NCBI GenBank assembly: GCA_018857735.1
Contig: JABMCL010001379.1
Location: 400,001 to 464,000, forward strand
Length of the DNA stretch: 64,000 nt
DNA from: Alviniconcha marisindica
Lineage: Eukaryota > Mollusca > Gastropoda > Provannidae
Direction: 5' to 3'
Part shown: positions 12,868 to 27,806 of the stretch, piece by piece
Numbering within the stretch: the stretch's first letter is position 1
Layout of the letters: the number at the start of each line of letters is the position of its first letter
Made by a program: the position numbers and the translations under genes
The notes under the pieces: generated by a model
What the model saw: only the letters and a program-made list of their open reading frames with translations
Told to the model about the DNA's origin: nothing
Database searches by the model: none

Positions 12868-12992
12868 TTACCTGATTTCTGTGTCCCGCCTCCTCTCTTG
12901 CTGTTCTATGTAGTTATGGTCCTTGGACAGGGGACTGAACTCTTTGCAGTTGAGCTCATCCTGAACTTCAGTCAGATCGAACTTCAAGCAAC
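12868..12992 (-). CDS. tim: tim exon 21 (terminal)
   Basis: CLKFDLTEVQDEL continues directly from exon 20 and matches fly LNLKFDASELED. The frame ends RRRDTEIR then TAA at 12870-12868. The stop overlaps a donor-like AG|GTAATG, so a spliced, longer tail is possible. The total model length divides by three with this stop. Confidence 0.82.
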
Positions 12993-15487
12993 CTAAACAG
13001 AGGCAAATTGTTGGTGAAATGACAGATACGTTTACAGTGAAAGCAAAGGTTATCAAAAACAACAGAAATGAGTCAGTCGTTCCTAAACAGCTTTCTTCCA
13101 AGAGAATACTTTCTTTGAGAAGTGAAATACCACGTCTCTCTCACGAGCGAGGGAGAGAGAGAGATACACACCAGGAACGCGAACGATTTTATCATTAATT
13201 TCTGCGTTTACCTGTCCCTGAGAGGCAGGCCCTCTTGTACAAGCACAACACCGAGAGTGCGCGCCTCCAGTCAGCTGCAGTACCTGGCAGACAGCGCTGT
13301 TCCATGGCGGCGAGGAGACGACCACGCGGCATGGCAATCCATTGTCTGGATCGCCTGACGGGGCCCAGCAGCGGTACCTGGGTGGGACTCCATTGCGATA
13401 GGCAATGGGATTTACGTCGTTGGGGCTGAGAGCGGGCCAGTCCATCGCCAGCACGTTGCTCTGCCAGGAGAAACCTTCGAGGTGGCTCTCACACGTGGCT
13501 GGTTGGGACATTATACTGCTGGAAAACAACGACCTGTTGTTGCCTTCTTATGAAAGCTAGGCAACACCACCACCTCAGCACGTCGTTGGCGTACCGCTGA
13601 CCAGTGATATATATCCGCTACGCATATTCTACACAAACACTGCTCCCAGAAGGCCATTTACACAGAAAACCTAACTTCACAGAACCGGGAAGATAAAAAT
13701 TAAAGAGGGGAAACTCCTGGTAGCTGACGAACCACATGCACAAGGCTTGTTGCTGACCTACTCCTGGCTTTAAAGAGAAAGGTTTTACTGAGGTAGGGAG
13801 AACTAAAACGTCCATGTATCTTGGACTTACACAAGGCAAATAGCCCAGATACTATGTGAGTAGCGTTCACGCGGCCTCACAGGCCTCGCAAATTCTCTTG
13901 ATTAGTCTCCTCGTTTGATTAGTTGTGATAGTACTGCTCCTCGTGATGTGGCCGTTATCGTGGCACCAATTTTTGTGTGTCACTTCCATTGGAAATGAGA
14001 ACAGTTGGTCTTGTTCTGTTTCTGCAAGCCCCGACCCTACTCTCTGTCTTACACTGCTTGCCGCCAGCCGGTCCACAAACAAATCTACGATTCCATTCAA
14101 CAGAATATGACAAACGTTGTAGATAAAGCCGAACAAGCCTGCTACTCTGCCAGAATTCAGTCCAGCACAACTTGTAAACAGCTCTTTCAAAACGTCAACA
14201 CCATTCTCGGCAAAAAAATTTCAGTCTTCGCCTCTTCCTTCAGCGTTTGACTCTGACGACCTCCCAAATGTCTTTTCTGATTATTTCACCGAGAAAACCC
14301 GCACCATCAGAAACAATTTTTCTCCGACAAACCCAACTGCTTGTCCTGGTACCTCTCTCACTGGAAATCCCTTGCTAACTTTCGAGCCTGTTACTGACAA
14401 AAAAATTGTCTTCAAAATAATCGTCAGTGCACCCGCCAAGTCTTGCGAATGGATCCCATTCCCAGAAGTGGTGTCTGCTGCCTGGAAGCCTGTACCACAT
14501 CACTCCCTTCAAGGATGAACACTGCTGCATCAAGAACTACAGGCCAATGTCCGTAACCACTGTGCCACAAGTCCTACGTTGAAGACCACAACATCTTCTG
14601 CCCTAAACAACCTGGCTTCTGGAATTGACATTTGTGTTAAACAGCCGCTGGGACTACCTATAGAGAACACCTACGGATTGAAGAAGGAGAAACATGTATG
14701 TTGTAATGGATTTCCCGAAGCCTTCAACAGCCATCTTCTCTTGCTACTGCCCACGATAAACCGGTGCTGGGATTGGAAACTTCCTCCAAGACCGCCAACA
14801 GGCTATTGTCACTGATGGTGTTGAATGAATCCAGCTGCGTAGTTGGCTAGTTAGTTGGTGCTTTGAGCCCAGTCAACCACATAGGGTTACATCAGGGCTA
14901 ACCAGCTTCGTACCTTATCAATACAGAGACTCCCAGCATCATTACTAAATACTGCTTCCAAAACTGCTTCAGCAAGTACAGCCAACAGAATTAAGACAAT
15001 GATACCAAACATTATTCAGAGTGACCAAAAGGTTTCATAAAAGGGAGATATGTACGCGAAAATATTAGATTACTGTACGATGTTTTACAATACTCCGAAA
15101 CAGGAAAAAATACTGGGAGTCCTGCTCAGGGTGGGTTTCAATAAAACATTTGACAGCATTTCTTGGTCATTTATTCCGAAAGATTTGGAATTCAACTTTG
15201 GTCCAGGCATCAAAAAGGGGATTAAAACCTTTTATAAAAATGCTAGTACATGTGTGCAGGTTAATAGCCATTCACCTAGTTGGTTGAATATACATGGAGG
15301 GGGTAGGCAAGGGGGTCCACTATCACCATATTTATAATTGTTACGGGGAAAAATGGTGTCAACAATGTTTCGAGAAAATAGCGAGAGAGAGAGAGAGAAA
15401 CAGAGAGAGCCGAACACAGAACACAGACATAATAAATGGGCTGAGACCGATAACATACTTCGTATTCCGTTTCAGCTCACTTATTGT

Positions 15488-15547
<60 letters not shown>

Positions 15548-15552
15548 CCTCC

Positions 15553-15583
<31 letters not shown>

Positions 15584-18500
15584 GTTGCTGTTTTCTACTC
15601 TTCGCTGCTACTTTTTTTACATATATATATAACGTTTAATATTATATATTTGCGATTGGGTACCCTGTCCTTTACTCAGTACCATCGAGTATAATGGCTG
15701 TAACAGAAACAGAATTATGCAAAGATGTGAGAGAATGTATATATTTCAATGGACGGATGAATACATTGTGAATAAAAACCGCAGAATGATGTGCCTGGCA
15801 AACGTGAAAAAAAAACAAAAAAAAAACCCCACTCACTGAGATCGACGTCTCCAAGCTGCTGGGCTTTACTGAGCAGCTGCGCCGGGGTCAGGAACTGGGG
15901 AATGCGGCAGAAGACGCAGGAGGGCGTGGCATCCGCAGGGAAGAGGCCCAGGCCTTGCAGCAGGGTGGTGAAGTAGGGATCTCTCACCGCTCGATCTTCC
16001 TCCTCATTCACCGTCACCAGCGGAATGGACTTGTCTAGTACTGAAGGAGAAACTCACAATGAGTGATTGTCGCTTTACACAGCGCGGTCCGAATATGCAC
16101 CAGAGTGGTTACAGTGTTGTTTAGTTGGTTCGTGGCTGGGGCCACGTGAAACTGCTGCGGTGCATGTTCTGTGTGCACCGTACAACCATGCACCAGTTTA
16201 CAGTGTCACTGTTTGAAGCCACATACATAGGATGCGTGCGTGTTTAGATGTAACCTACCACCTGCACTTTTGACCGGGATTTTTTTTACATGCTATTGAG
16301 AAACACGGGGGTGGTATGGACATACACCATGGTGAACAAGAATTGTTTACAATGGGTAAAATTTACCATATATATCCAAACCAGCAGTATCCGAGGGTTT
16401 TTATTTCGGGACAACAAAGACTATGTTTAGCCAGGAAAGCTTTTTAAGTGTACAATAAACTTTAAACAATGTTGTACTAAGCAGTCTACTCACAATTTTT
16501 ATTTTTTTGCATAGAATTTAGCAACGTAGAAACAAAACTAGGTATTATACTTACATTCATGGAACCTAGCAAGCGGCTCCTCCACATGCACACGGTACTT
16601 GTTGTTTCGCGCACCTGGAAGCATCAATCAATAACTGTAATCACACCTGGAAGTATCGGTCAATAACTGTAATCACACCTGGATGTATCGGTCAATAACT
16701 GTAATCACACCTGGATGTATTTGGTCAATAACTGTAATCACACCTGGAAGTATTGGTCAATAACTGTAATCACACCTGCAAGTATCGGTCAATAACTGTA
16801 ATCACACCTGCAAGTATCGGTCAATAACTGTAATCACACCTGGATGTATTTGGTCAATAACTGTAATCACACCTGCAAGTATCGGTCAATAACTGTAATC
16901 ACACCTGGAAGTATCGGTCAGTAACTGTAATTACACCTGCAAGTATCGGTCAATAACTGTAATCACACCTGGAAGTATTAGTCAATAACTGTAATCACTG
17001 CATGGAAGTATTTGTCAATAACTGTAATTACACCTGGAAGTATCAGTCAATAACTGTAATCACACCTGGACGTCTCAGTCAATAACTGTAATCACACCTT
17101 AAAGTATCAGTATAAAGCTGATCTTGAAAATGTTCTTACACTTATTAAAATAAACAGAAATAAAACTGAAGCCATGTGGCTCAGCTCGCTAAAACAATGT
17201 GCTGACACTCACTATGACTTGATGTGGAAAAGACAACTCAAGATTTTAGGCATATTATTCAACAGCTGTATACCAGCTTCAAGTATTGAAGAAAACTAGA
17301 GTCGGAGGTTGTGCAAAGTTGAGCACATAACTGCACAATGGAAAAAAACAAAACAAACAAACAACAACAACAACAACAATATATAAAAAAAACAAGCGTA
17401 ACTTGAGTGTCTGTGGTAAAACTAATTGCTCCGATGGATTTTCTTACAAAAGTAAACACACTGTTATTTAGATTTCAATGGAAAAATAAGAACACAAACA
17501 CTAAAGCCTTTGAAAAAGCCATGTCCGGCGAACTAAAAGTTCGTCTGAGATCACTTAAGAAACGAATTATAGTTTGTCAATCTGTCCGAAGTATAACGGC
17601 AAGAACAAGAATGCGAGTTGAAGCACTGACCAAGTCTGACGTAAGCAGCCTCCAACAGCTGATCCTGCAGCCACTGCACATGCTCCTGAGATCCCTCATC
17701 CTGCATCCTCTCCAACACAAAGGGCAGTAGTTGATCCTGATCCATGTCGGATAACCTCGCCACCATGCGCCTCTTCTTGGCCTTGCCGGATAGCTCGTGG
17801 ATCTGAACAGAGTAAGTTGATTTGATTATGTGCTGAACGATTATTTTTAAGCACACATTTGAAACCTTTTCTTTTTTCTTTCCTTCTTCTTTTTTCTTTT
17901 TCTTCTTCTTTTCTTTCTTTCACTAAAAAGTGAACTTTATTCTGTTTCAGCAGACAGGACGTTAAAATCCAATTGCTAATGAATTAAACTAGCTGTTTCA
18001 ACACAGAAACTGCACACACAGACACAAATATGCGCACGCGCTCCCACACAACTGACAACATATCCAACCAACCTCATTTATTTCCTCAAACAAAGCTTCC
18101 ATCTGGTGTTCCTCAAGCCCGCCGTCTTGTAGCAAATGAATCATCACCTGTTAGATTTAATATAGCCATCAGTAACTAATTATTTCTCCCAGTCAATCAC
18201 AATTCACTGTTCATCACCGCACCAATAAAATGAACCCTAAGTCTCCGCTACAAGGTCATCAACATGCTGTCACCATTTCCAGTTTAACCTTGATTTCTAT
18301 CAGTTCAAAAACCACACAAGCAAACCAGACATTAAGATGACTTGTATTTACAGAACAAATAGAACCAAAAACACACTTCATATTACCGTGAAGTAGTTCA
18401 TGATTGGCAAACTGGTGTGAATTTACAAAAAGGCAGAAATGCCTGACAGACACTGCCGACATCAAGAGCGTCAAACGTCTCTTAAAAAAAAAACATAAAA

Positions 18501-21500
18501 GGTTAAACAGAACGCTATTTATTAGGACAAAAACACAATCTGCAAATTTTCAAGTCAAAAGTCTCACTTAAACAGATCAAAGAAAGTTTTGTTGTTTCTG
18601 GTCTTTGTTGTTGCAAAGGCAGGGAAAGCGTCAATTGGCCACTTTAAATAAGTCCATATAGTATGTAACAATTACAATTTCAACTCGACGTAACAAAAAC
18701 GTAATGCAAGAAGATATAACTGCAAGTTTAATCTTTCGACTGAAACTTTGGCCTTGCCATTCAGACATGATGACCGAAACTATCCTGAATGTGTATTGTT
18801 CAGTGGAGGATGTGATCATGAAAAGTTCCAAATACTTTACTTACAGTCCTGAAACACAAAAAAAGTATCTCCTTTCTATGCACGCCAAAGTCACGTAAAG
18901 TAAATTGTGCTTGATCTGGTTAGGGTATATACAACTATAAAAATGTAAGCTAAACTGTACAAGAAGGTAGCGAGAAAAATGCGACTTCAAAAGCACATTT
19001 TTAAAGTGGGCAGACCGACCTGGAGAGTGGACGGCAGCGTGAGAATAGTGCTTCAAAAAGTTTAAATGAAAGATAGCAAAGAAGTCACGTGCACGAAGTC
19101 TACCCATCAGCTGATCAAACATGCTCACTGACCTATGCAAAGCAGTGAACTAAGTGCAGTTAACTAAGTGCCCTAACATTCCTGCCCCTATTCATTCTTA
19201 CCAGCAGTCGTGTAGCGGATGATCCATGGCTGTGGAGTCGCGCGACAAGGTCATCGACCATGTTGACTGATCCCTGTAAGTCTGTGGTCCATGTGAACAG
19301 CAAGTCTTGCTCCTCTTCCGTCAGACCGCCAATGTCTTCCAAATATCTGTGGGTGAAACGGTAGGAGTCAGATTTTGTTTATTCTCTCTGTTACAACAAA
19401 CAGTAGTCAATGGGAAAGCGGTACAAATCAAAGCAATGCAAACTATGTGGAACCTCTGTGTATTGTAATGCTATTTGTGTTGATCACAATAATGTTGGGG
19501 TTCTCTTTTACCCAATACACTAACACATGGCTGAGTCACAAGGCATTCCTTATTACTAGAGACACAGACATATAACAACTAGCACACAGGACAGAGGAAC
19601 ATGCGATGGGTAGCAGGAACAAAGAGCAAGTGGCAGGCCAGTGTGTGAGAAGCAATGAAGAGAGGGGAAGGGGGGAAGGGGGGGGGGGGGGGAAGGGAGT
19701 GGCTCTGGGGCATGGTCACTACTGACCACACTAACGTCAGTCTGGAAGCTGCTATCAGGTTGTTTATGTGTTGGGGTGGGAGCATCCGGTTCCAGACTGT
19801 AGGGCAGTAAGGGAGCAGAGGCTAAGTGTGAAATAGGGCTATACCATTACAAGTAAGACCCCTTGAAGACGGCGGCCTGGGACATTCCAGTGACTTGCTA
19901 ACATAAATTCACATCACAAATACACAGCGACCTGGATCGATTGCAGCTGGAATGTTCTGATCCTTCCTTTTGTGTCACGCAGAACTTTAATGTGTGTGTT
20001 CCACTTTTGGGAACGACCGCCCTGTTTTAGCCTACTTGAACGACACCCCATGAAGGAAAACCACCGTCTTCTCTTGCTGTCAGGTGAGCTAGCTGTACTT
20101 GTGATTTATTGTTAGGATTTTTTGTTTGCTTATTTTGTTTTGGTCCTCCCACACAGTTGGCGGTATGAATACAGTGCAATTGCACAGGGCAATTTAGATT
20201 TGTAACAGGATACAAAATATTTTCCCTTTTCATTCTGCCTCACTTGCTTCTTTGTTGCCTTGTACAAGGAAGCTGTTCCAAAAGTTTACAGGCAGCGAAT
20301 CGAGGTACAAAAGAGACTGCTGAAGACCACAACATCAAAGTCCAAATCAGAGTTTATTTCGGCACAACTCCATCACTCAGCCAAGCGATCAAGTGCAGGC
20401 GTCTAAATCAAAAATACAACTGAAGAGGGACGAGAGTAAGAAGGGAGAGGAGGGGTCTGTGGGCAGAGATTTCAGGCCAGTACACAGTGTCCGATCCACA
20501 GTAAAACATTGCACTCACTCTGATGAGCTGTCGGAGTCAACATCCTCAGGAAAGGTCATGTTAAACAGCTTCTGGGCGCACTGCTTCGGGTCCTTGAACG
20601 CCATGCTCATGAATGTCTCCAGTGTGAACTTGACGAGGTCTTTAAACTCCACCTGATGGACAGACATAAAATGCAGATCCGTTGAAAGCCAGTAGCTTTT
20701 AGGGATAATTTATCAAACAACTTGACATTAAACAGTCATTTAATCATGTAAGACACACGAGGGGGGAAACATTACAAAGATATCAAATGAATTTTCAAGA
20801 AACTAAAGTCAAACAAAGGTCTACCAAGTCAACAATGTCTTAGCTTAGAAATACAGCTTCCTCGAAAATCATTCATGGTTTGCTCACAACATACTATATT
20901 CTTAACGTTTTCTGAAGAGCGCATGCGCATGGTTTTGTTGTCGTTGCTTTCATTTTCCTATTAAAATCAACATTCTTTTTAATCACGAGTCATTTGTGCG
21001 CTCCAATCTTATTTCAGAATGCTAGCAGTCAACTTTGTTGCAGATGTTTTTCAACAAACTCATTGGCGACAGCTTCACCATTCTTGACACATATCGCTTC
21101 ACGCTTAGAAACGAGAAGTTTGAGAAAAATGGAGTTCAAATGTCAGAAATCAGAAAGGAAGCGTTCCTCGCAATAGGTGTAGCATGTAACACTATGCATT
21201 CTGAAACACTTCATGCTCATAGGAATGAACCTTTAATAATGCTGAGCAATTTAAGGAAAGAGGCTTTTGTTTCTGCGTCCGCGGTACCCCAACGAGGGAG
21301 TATTCTTTCTATGTGTTGTACAGTTAACCTGTCGACACATTCTGAGTGACAAACACGCTTAGCCAATCAGAACACACAGACGAGACCTCTAACTTTCGAC
21401 CTCATTTTCAGGACTCTTGACTACTCAGAATGTCTTGGATTTACCCCGTTTAAAGGAACTAGCCCACGCAGACTTGGCTAAAAAAAAAAATTGGCATGAA

Positions 21501-22830
21501 CTTTCATTGTTTTAGGTACGGTTTTTTCTGTAGCGTTACTTTCTGCTTCGGCCCTTTTGAAATACATCAGTTTAAGACTAACTGTCGTGGTCAAAAATAG
21601 ACTGTGGATCTCCCCACGGGGTGCAGCTATTTACTATAGTGGATGAGACTGGTAGCTGCCGTTTACTAATGCTGCTCGGCGATGGACCGAGGTGCAAGGT
21701 GTTGGGTAACGAATATTTCTCAGCGTACTGATCTGATACTACTACATGAAATATTTTAAACACCATTTTCTAATAATAATAAAAATAAAATAAAAATACA
21801 TTTTGGAAGACGGTGTCACAAGAACTTACGTATTTGTTGCAGGCACTGTCGCCCCACATCTCGGAGAAAGTCTTCAGAATGGGTAGTTGTATCAGAAGGT
21901 CATCACGCTTACAATCTCCAGCAATGTGATACATCACAGTCATGATGGCCACGTTAAGCAATTCATTGTTGGTGTTGTACTGCTCCAGCATACGACCATA
22001 CTTCTGCATCACGTCAGCACTGGCGTATCTGTGTGAGACAAAGACAAATGAATAATTCAAAACTGCAAGAAAAAAAGCCTTGCTTGATCCACAAGGGTGT
22101 TACAAAACCTTGTTCAGTCAGACACTGTACATGCATACCGAAACAAAAACATCTGAGAAAAAAAGAGTTACTGAAATCAGAGGGAAAAGAATGGAAGGTG
22201 TACTGGTACGTTCCAAAGCCAGAAGAATATAGGAAGGTGAAAAAGTATCAAAATACTTTTGTAGTTTAGAAGAAGAAAAAAAGACATTTTGCTAGCAAGC
22301 ATATGAACAAACTTAGACCAAGTAGAAGAAGTATGTGATGAAATAAAACCAGCATTGAATTTGGCAAATTTTATCAAAAATTGTACGAAAATAATTGTAC
22401 ATAAAATTCCAACACTGTCAGATGAGGAAGTTAATAATATAAAAGGAAAAATAACGCTGGAAGAAGTCCAGAGTTTTTTTGTTTTTGTTTTAAGTGTTTT
22501 GGAAACAACTTGGATATTTTGTTGTAAGATCACTCAGTGACGGCTTCGAGAAAAACGAATTATTGGCAACACAAAAAGAGGGATTAACAGTATGTATTCC
22601 AAAGGGGGACAAACCAAAGGAATACATAAAGATATTATCAGCAACACAAAAAGAGGGATTAATTGTGTGTGTATTCCAAAGGGGATAAACCAAAGGAATA
22701 CATAAAGAACTGGAGGCCCATCTCATTGTTAAATGTTGTCTTCAAAATCAGTTCATCATGTATTGCTAACAGACTGAAGAAGGTACTTCCTTCACTTATA
22801 AACGAGGACCAAACTGGGTTTGTGTCAAAC

Positions 22831-22902
<72 letters not shown>

Positions 22903-25900
22903 GAGAAAATATTAGATTTTATATGATCTTATTCGCTGTTTAAATTGTAATAATCTACCTGGGTTGCTTATTTGCATTGACTTCGAGAAGGCTTTTGACT
23001 CAGTTGATTGGAATTTTATGATGAAAGTTCTGAAGTCGATATAGCCCCCAGTGTGACCTTGACATTGAAGATAGCAACCTCATTATTTTCGCATGAGACT
23101 CCTGCTGATGATAATGTATCACCACACCAAATTTGGTTACAAAAGGTTCAGCGGTTCAAACGATATCATCTGGACAAGCACTAAGTGCAGTATTTTTTTC
23201 TCTCTCTGTGATCTTGACCTTGATCAAAGAAAATCACTCACAGTTTGATGTGGGACAGCATGCAGAATGGCTGAGGGACATAATCATGGGAGACCCATCC
23301 TTCAAGCAGAAGTAGGTAGTTGTGGTTGGTGTAAATGAGATCACGCAGGTAGACCATGTCGTATGGAGTCTTATGAGAGTGAAGCAGCAGGACGAACAAG
23401 CGTCGTAGATCTGCCATCGGAGCGAGGCACACTGTTGGCAAGACAAGGCATTATACAGTTTTGCATCAAATACAAAGCGTACTGTCTGTTTCAAAGTAAA
23501 GACTGGCTCGGCTACTTTCGGAATTTTTTCACATGTACACATGACCCTTTGCCCTTTGATCTTAAACTGAACACGTACAACGGGAAACAGCATTGTTTTG
23601 AATTTTCTCTTGCAGCTATTCTATGCTCATGTAGAGCACACTCCTACCAAAACGATTTACATAAATTATTATAGGAACACACACGCACCATGAGATGATT
23701 TGGAAAGTAACAAATTAAGAGTCTTGGCTGCGTCATCCGTGAGAATCCTGCGGACTGAACTACTGTGTTTGAACTCGAAATTAGCTGTTTGACAGAATTT
23801 TATGACGTGCTTCTTCACGGACAGTTTTGAGTCAAGAATGAATCCAAGGTTCCTGGCAGAATCAGAGAAGGGGGTGTTGTGAAAGCCAAGAGTAATCGAA
23901 TCAGGGAGGGAAACGGTGGAAGGTTTCAAGGAAGAACAAAAAGGGAAAGAGAAGAGTTTCTGTTTTATCTTAATTAAAACCTAGTTTATTTTCGGTAATC
24001 CATGTTTTTATGTTGTCTGCTATGTAAAAGCAGGCTAGCGAATGCCCTCCACCGTACGCATGTACACGCGCGTGCACACACAACCGCACACACACACACA
24101 CACACCTTCAGGGAAACACGTGCAAAGACAAAAACACATACAAAATATATGAACGTAAATTTGCCTTTTTTAACCTTTGTTTGTGCAATGCTCAAATGAT
24201 TGGAGTCGACGGAGTGAATCAAGTTGTGACTTACTGTGCAAGGTGTGTATGTAATCTCCATCTTGTGACTTACTGTGCATGCAATCTCCATCTTGTGACT
24301 TACTTTGCAAGGTGTGCATGTAATCGCCATCATCTTCTTCCATTTCCCTGTTGTGAGTCAGGATCACATCAAACAGCTGGTTCAGTGTACACACCACCAG
24401 GTGGAGCCTGCACACACACACAACCATGACATCGCTAGTTAGTTCATTCTTGGATTTTAACGTCCCGACAACCGCATAGGGTCACCTCAGGGTGAACTAC
24501 ACATTCAAAAATATTGTACACCAGTTCAAAACACACACGTCACTAAATCACAAGTTTGTCTAATTCACGGTTACAACATTAAAAACCATCTACATATTCA
24601 CCAATGCACAATTACAAAAAATTTTGTAACCTGTTTATATTCCGTACGTACTCACGACGGGCACTGCTGAAATCGCTTCAGACTATCACCCTTTCAACGG
24701 GCCCACTGCTGCAGCAGTCTGCTCACAAAACTACTGTACGCCATAAACCTGTCACCCTCCTGATGACAGCTGCATGTACAGTGCATAAAGGTGTGTTTCT
24801 TCCCTTTTTTTCTTGTCTTTTTTTTATAGCCATTAAATATGTTTATCACTCACGATGGCAGTCTTCAGATCTCGTGGTACAATGCCAGAGGTAAGATATG
24901 TGCTGATGATGTTCGTGATGGTCGGCAAGAGGATGTCAAGGTTTTCTTAAAGAAGCGTGATGGGAATGGGAACGAGTTCAGAAGACTTGGCGGGTGCACT
25001 GACTTGACCCTTTAAAACTTCCCAGGGACCCTCTAAACGTTGTAGCGGGGAGTCCCAGGGACCCCCTTGAAGTAATTATTCGTGTATGAGAACCCTGCAG
25101 TATCATTGTATCATTTATCTTCAGGTGACCAACTGATTTAGAAACGTCTCATACCTTTCCTACAGCTTTCTAGATTTTGTGGGTTTGAGTTTAGGAATTT
25201 AATTCAACACAAATATTTTTCAAAGAATTCTTCTACTTGTGTTTTGAAAATATAGATATACAATCATAGTCATGGCATGATACTTAATCAAACTGTACTA
25301 CATACATGAAAGCGCCATACAACGACCCAACATGAACACCAAGACGAACACTGACAAAGTTCCAACAACTCACCTGTATTTGGTAAGCAGACAGGTTTCT
25401 TCTTTCAGTATTTGGCCGGTCAGAATGTCACAGTTGAGGTACCCTTGGTACGTCAGAAACCCAAACACATCTAGGTTCAGCAAGTACCTGAAATTACAAC
25501 ACAAAGGCATTGTAGATAATAATAATAATAACTCTGATATAGCGCTATATCCTGTAAAGATTTACGAGCTCACGCTGCTGTACATTATCAACACTGTACA
25601 TTATCAACACTGACATCCACTAGACAATCAAAACAGCACAAGTACTATACATGCATACATCAATATCAACATGACAAAAAGCCAGGACGAAACATGACAA
25701 TGTTTGCAAACAGATTTTGCTCGTTCATCTGGTTTTATGAATGAAGAAGAAATTGCACTGCATTCACAAAATATTTCAAGAACAACAACAGACATCTCCT
25801 ACTCTAGAATCAGTAGGGCTGCAGTTCACTATTTTGTGTGCTGTACCAGGTTTATATGTACACGATAGAATTGGTAGGAACACAGGTGTAGATTCATCTC

Positions 25901-27133
25901 AAGACAAGGTAGTTATCGGATTTTAATATCCAGCACGGGGTCATCTCAGGACGACTCACGCATTCAAAATTCTTTTACACTAATTCAACCTAACCCTAAC
26001 CCCAGCACAGCTTTAAATGTCCCGTGAACCGCACAGGGTCACCTCAGGACGAATAACACATTCACAACATGCCAGCCACTAAATCGCAAGTTTGTCTAAT
26101 TCACCGTTAAAACGTTACAAAACCAACCCTCAAGATATTATATATATATCAATGCGCAATAACACAGGAGCTGGGAATACTCAACAGTAGCAGCAGCAGC
26201 AACGGCAATATTAGCGGAAGTAGTATTGAGTTGAGGTGCAGTATCTATTACTCACTATGATGTGAGTCTATCTTCAGTTGAGGTGCAATATCTGTTTCTC
26301 AGTATGATGTGAGTCTATCTTCAGTTGAGGTGCAATATCTGTTTCTCAGTATGATGTGAGTCTATCTTCAGTTGAGGTGCAATATCTGTAACTCAGTATG
26401 ATGTGAGTCTATCTTCAGTTGAGGTGCAATATCTGTTTGTCAGTATGATGTGAGTCTATCTTCAGTTGAGGTGCAATATCTGTAACTCAGTATGATGTGA
26501 GTCTATCTTCAGTTGAGGTGCAATATCTGTTTCTCAGTATGATGTGAGTCTATCTTCAAAGGAAGTCCTTGCAGTCTGGCGACTGTGCCAGTGTGGTGCG
26601 GAGGGTTTTGGGTTAAGGGGGGAGGGGGGGGTATAAGGTAAGTCACAGAACCATCGCTCACCTGTACTGATTAAACTCTATGTGGGTATGTCTGGCAAAG
26701 CTGAGGAAGAAGCCAACAGTCCACATGAAGAACGAATCTTCAAGCACACCTTCTTGGCTGTTGAGCAACACCTTCTGAAAATGCACAGCGCCAAAAACAT
26801 TTGCATTATCACAACACTGCATCGGGATCTGAAGGGAGCAAGGGCACGAGCATTGCACTGTATCTAGTACGCAGAAAGGAAAACAAATCAAGACAAAAAT
26901 CAGTGAAAAGAAGGGCAATATAGGCTGTGTGCAAGTGTAATGACTGCTGTCTGTCTGTTCCAAACAGAATATTATTATTATTTTGGCATCTCAAACAAAA
27001 GCTAGTATAAAACATTAAAAGCAACTCTCTCTCTCTCTTTCTGTGACAGATTGTAAGCCTGGACTTCTGCCTAAGATCTTTATTCTCGACTATTAAAGTT
27101 CTCTCTCTCTCTCTTCTCCTCCTCCCCTCTCCG

Positions 27134-27207
<74 letters not shown>

Positions 27208-27750
27208 CACACACACTGACATGTCCATGCATGCGCGCACAGTATCCATCCATCAGACATCACAGTTAGCTGATTCCACTACCTCCAACTTACCATGAGA
27301 GACTCCACCAGGTTATTCAGACCGGAACACACGATGTCGGTGGCAAACGTGCGCATGTACGCACTGAAACAAATCAAACGGAATAAAGAAAATAAAGATA
27401 TTTGCTAACGGAGACAATTCAGGCGCAGGCGTTGGTTCATGCCATGAATTAATGCCATCAGGCTTCTGATGGTTGAGGCAGTTTTCAAACAACCAGATGC
27501 AGTTTTGCTTACGTCTGTCAACATATAACTGTTACGGTGAAAGACTTTAAGAAGTTCTAGTAGGACTTAGATCATGGTGGAATTGCACTTTAAGTTGATG
27601 TATTCAAACCATGGTTGAAAATAAATGACCTGTACTTCTGCGAAGAGGTCATGCATTAAATAGATGACTTATACTGCTGTGAAGAGGTGATGTATTTAAT
27701 CCAAAAGAGTATTCGTTAAAAAAGGTATAAATGTACTTAGATGCTATTGA

Positions 27751-27806
<56 letters not shown>

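Larger units (their letters stand above)
12993..15836. other. tim intron 20 content
   Basis: Holds LINE fragments at 14.1-14.5 kb and 15.0-15.34 kb, a (CT)n-poly(C) tract, a short dispersed-repeat piece near 14.86 kb, and a GC-rich open stretch at 13.2-13.5 kb whose phase does not fit tim. There is no further tim exon that I can support. Confidence 0.6.

Noticed and set aside
13212..13515. GC-rich 304-nt open stretch on the minus strand with acceptor- and donor-like ends, between tim exons 20 and 21
   Set aside because: Its open frame needs a different entry phase from exon 20; in the tim phase it stops at once. Exon 20 joins exon 21 directly with good similarity. It could be a poison exon or unrelated DNA.
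25986..26006. Telomere-like CCTAACCCTAACCCC
   Set aside because: Only two units inside a dispersed R5 repeat; too short for an interstitial telomere.
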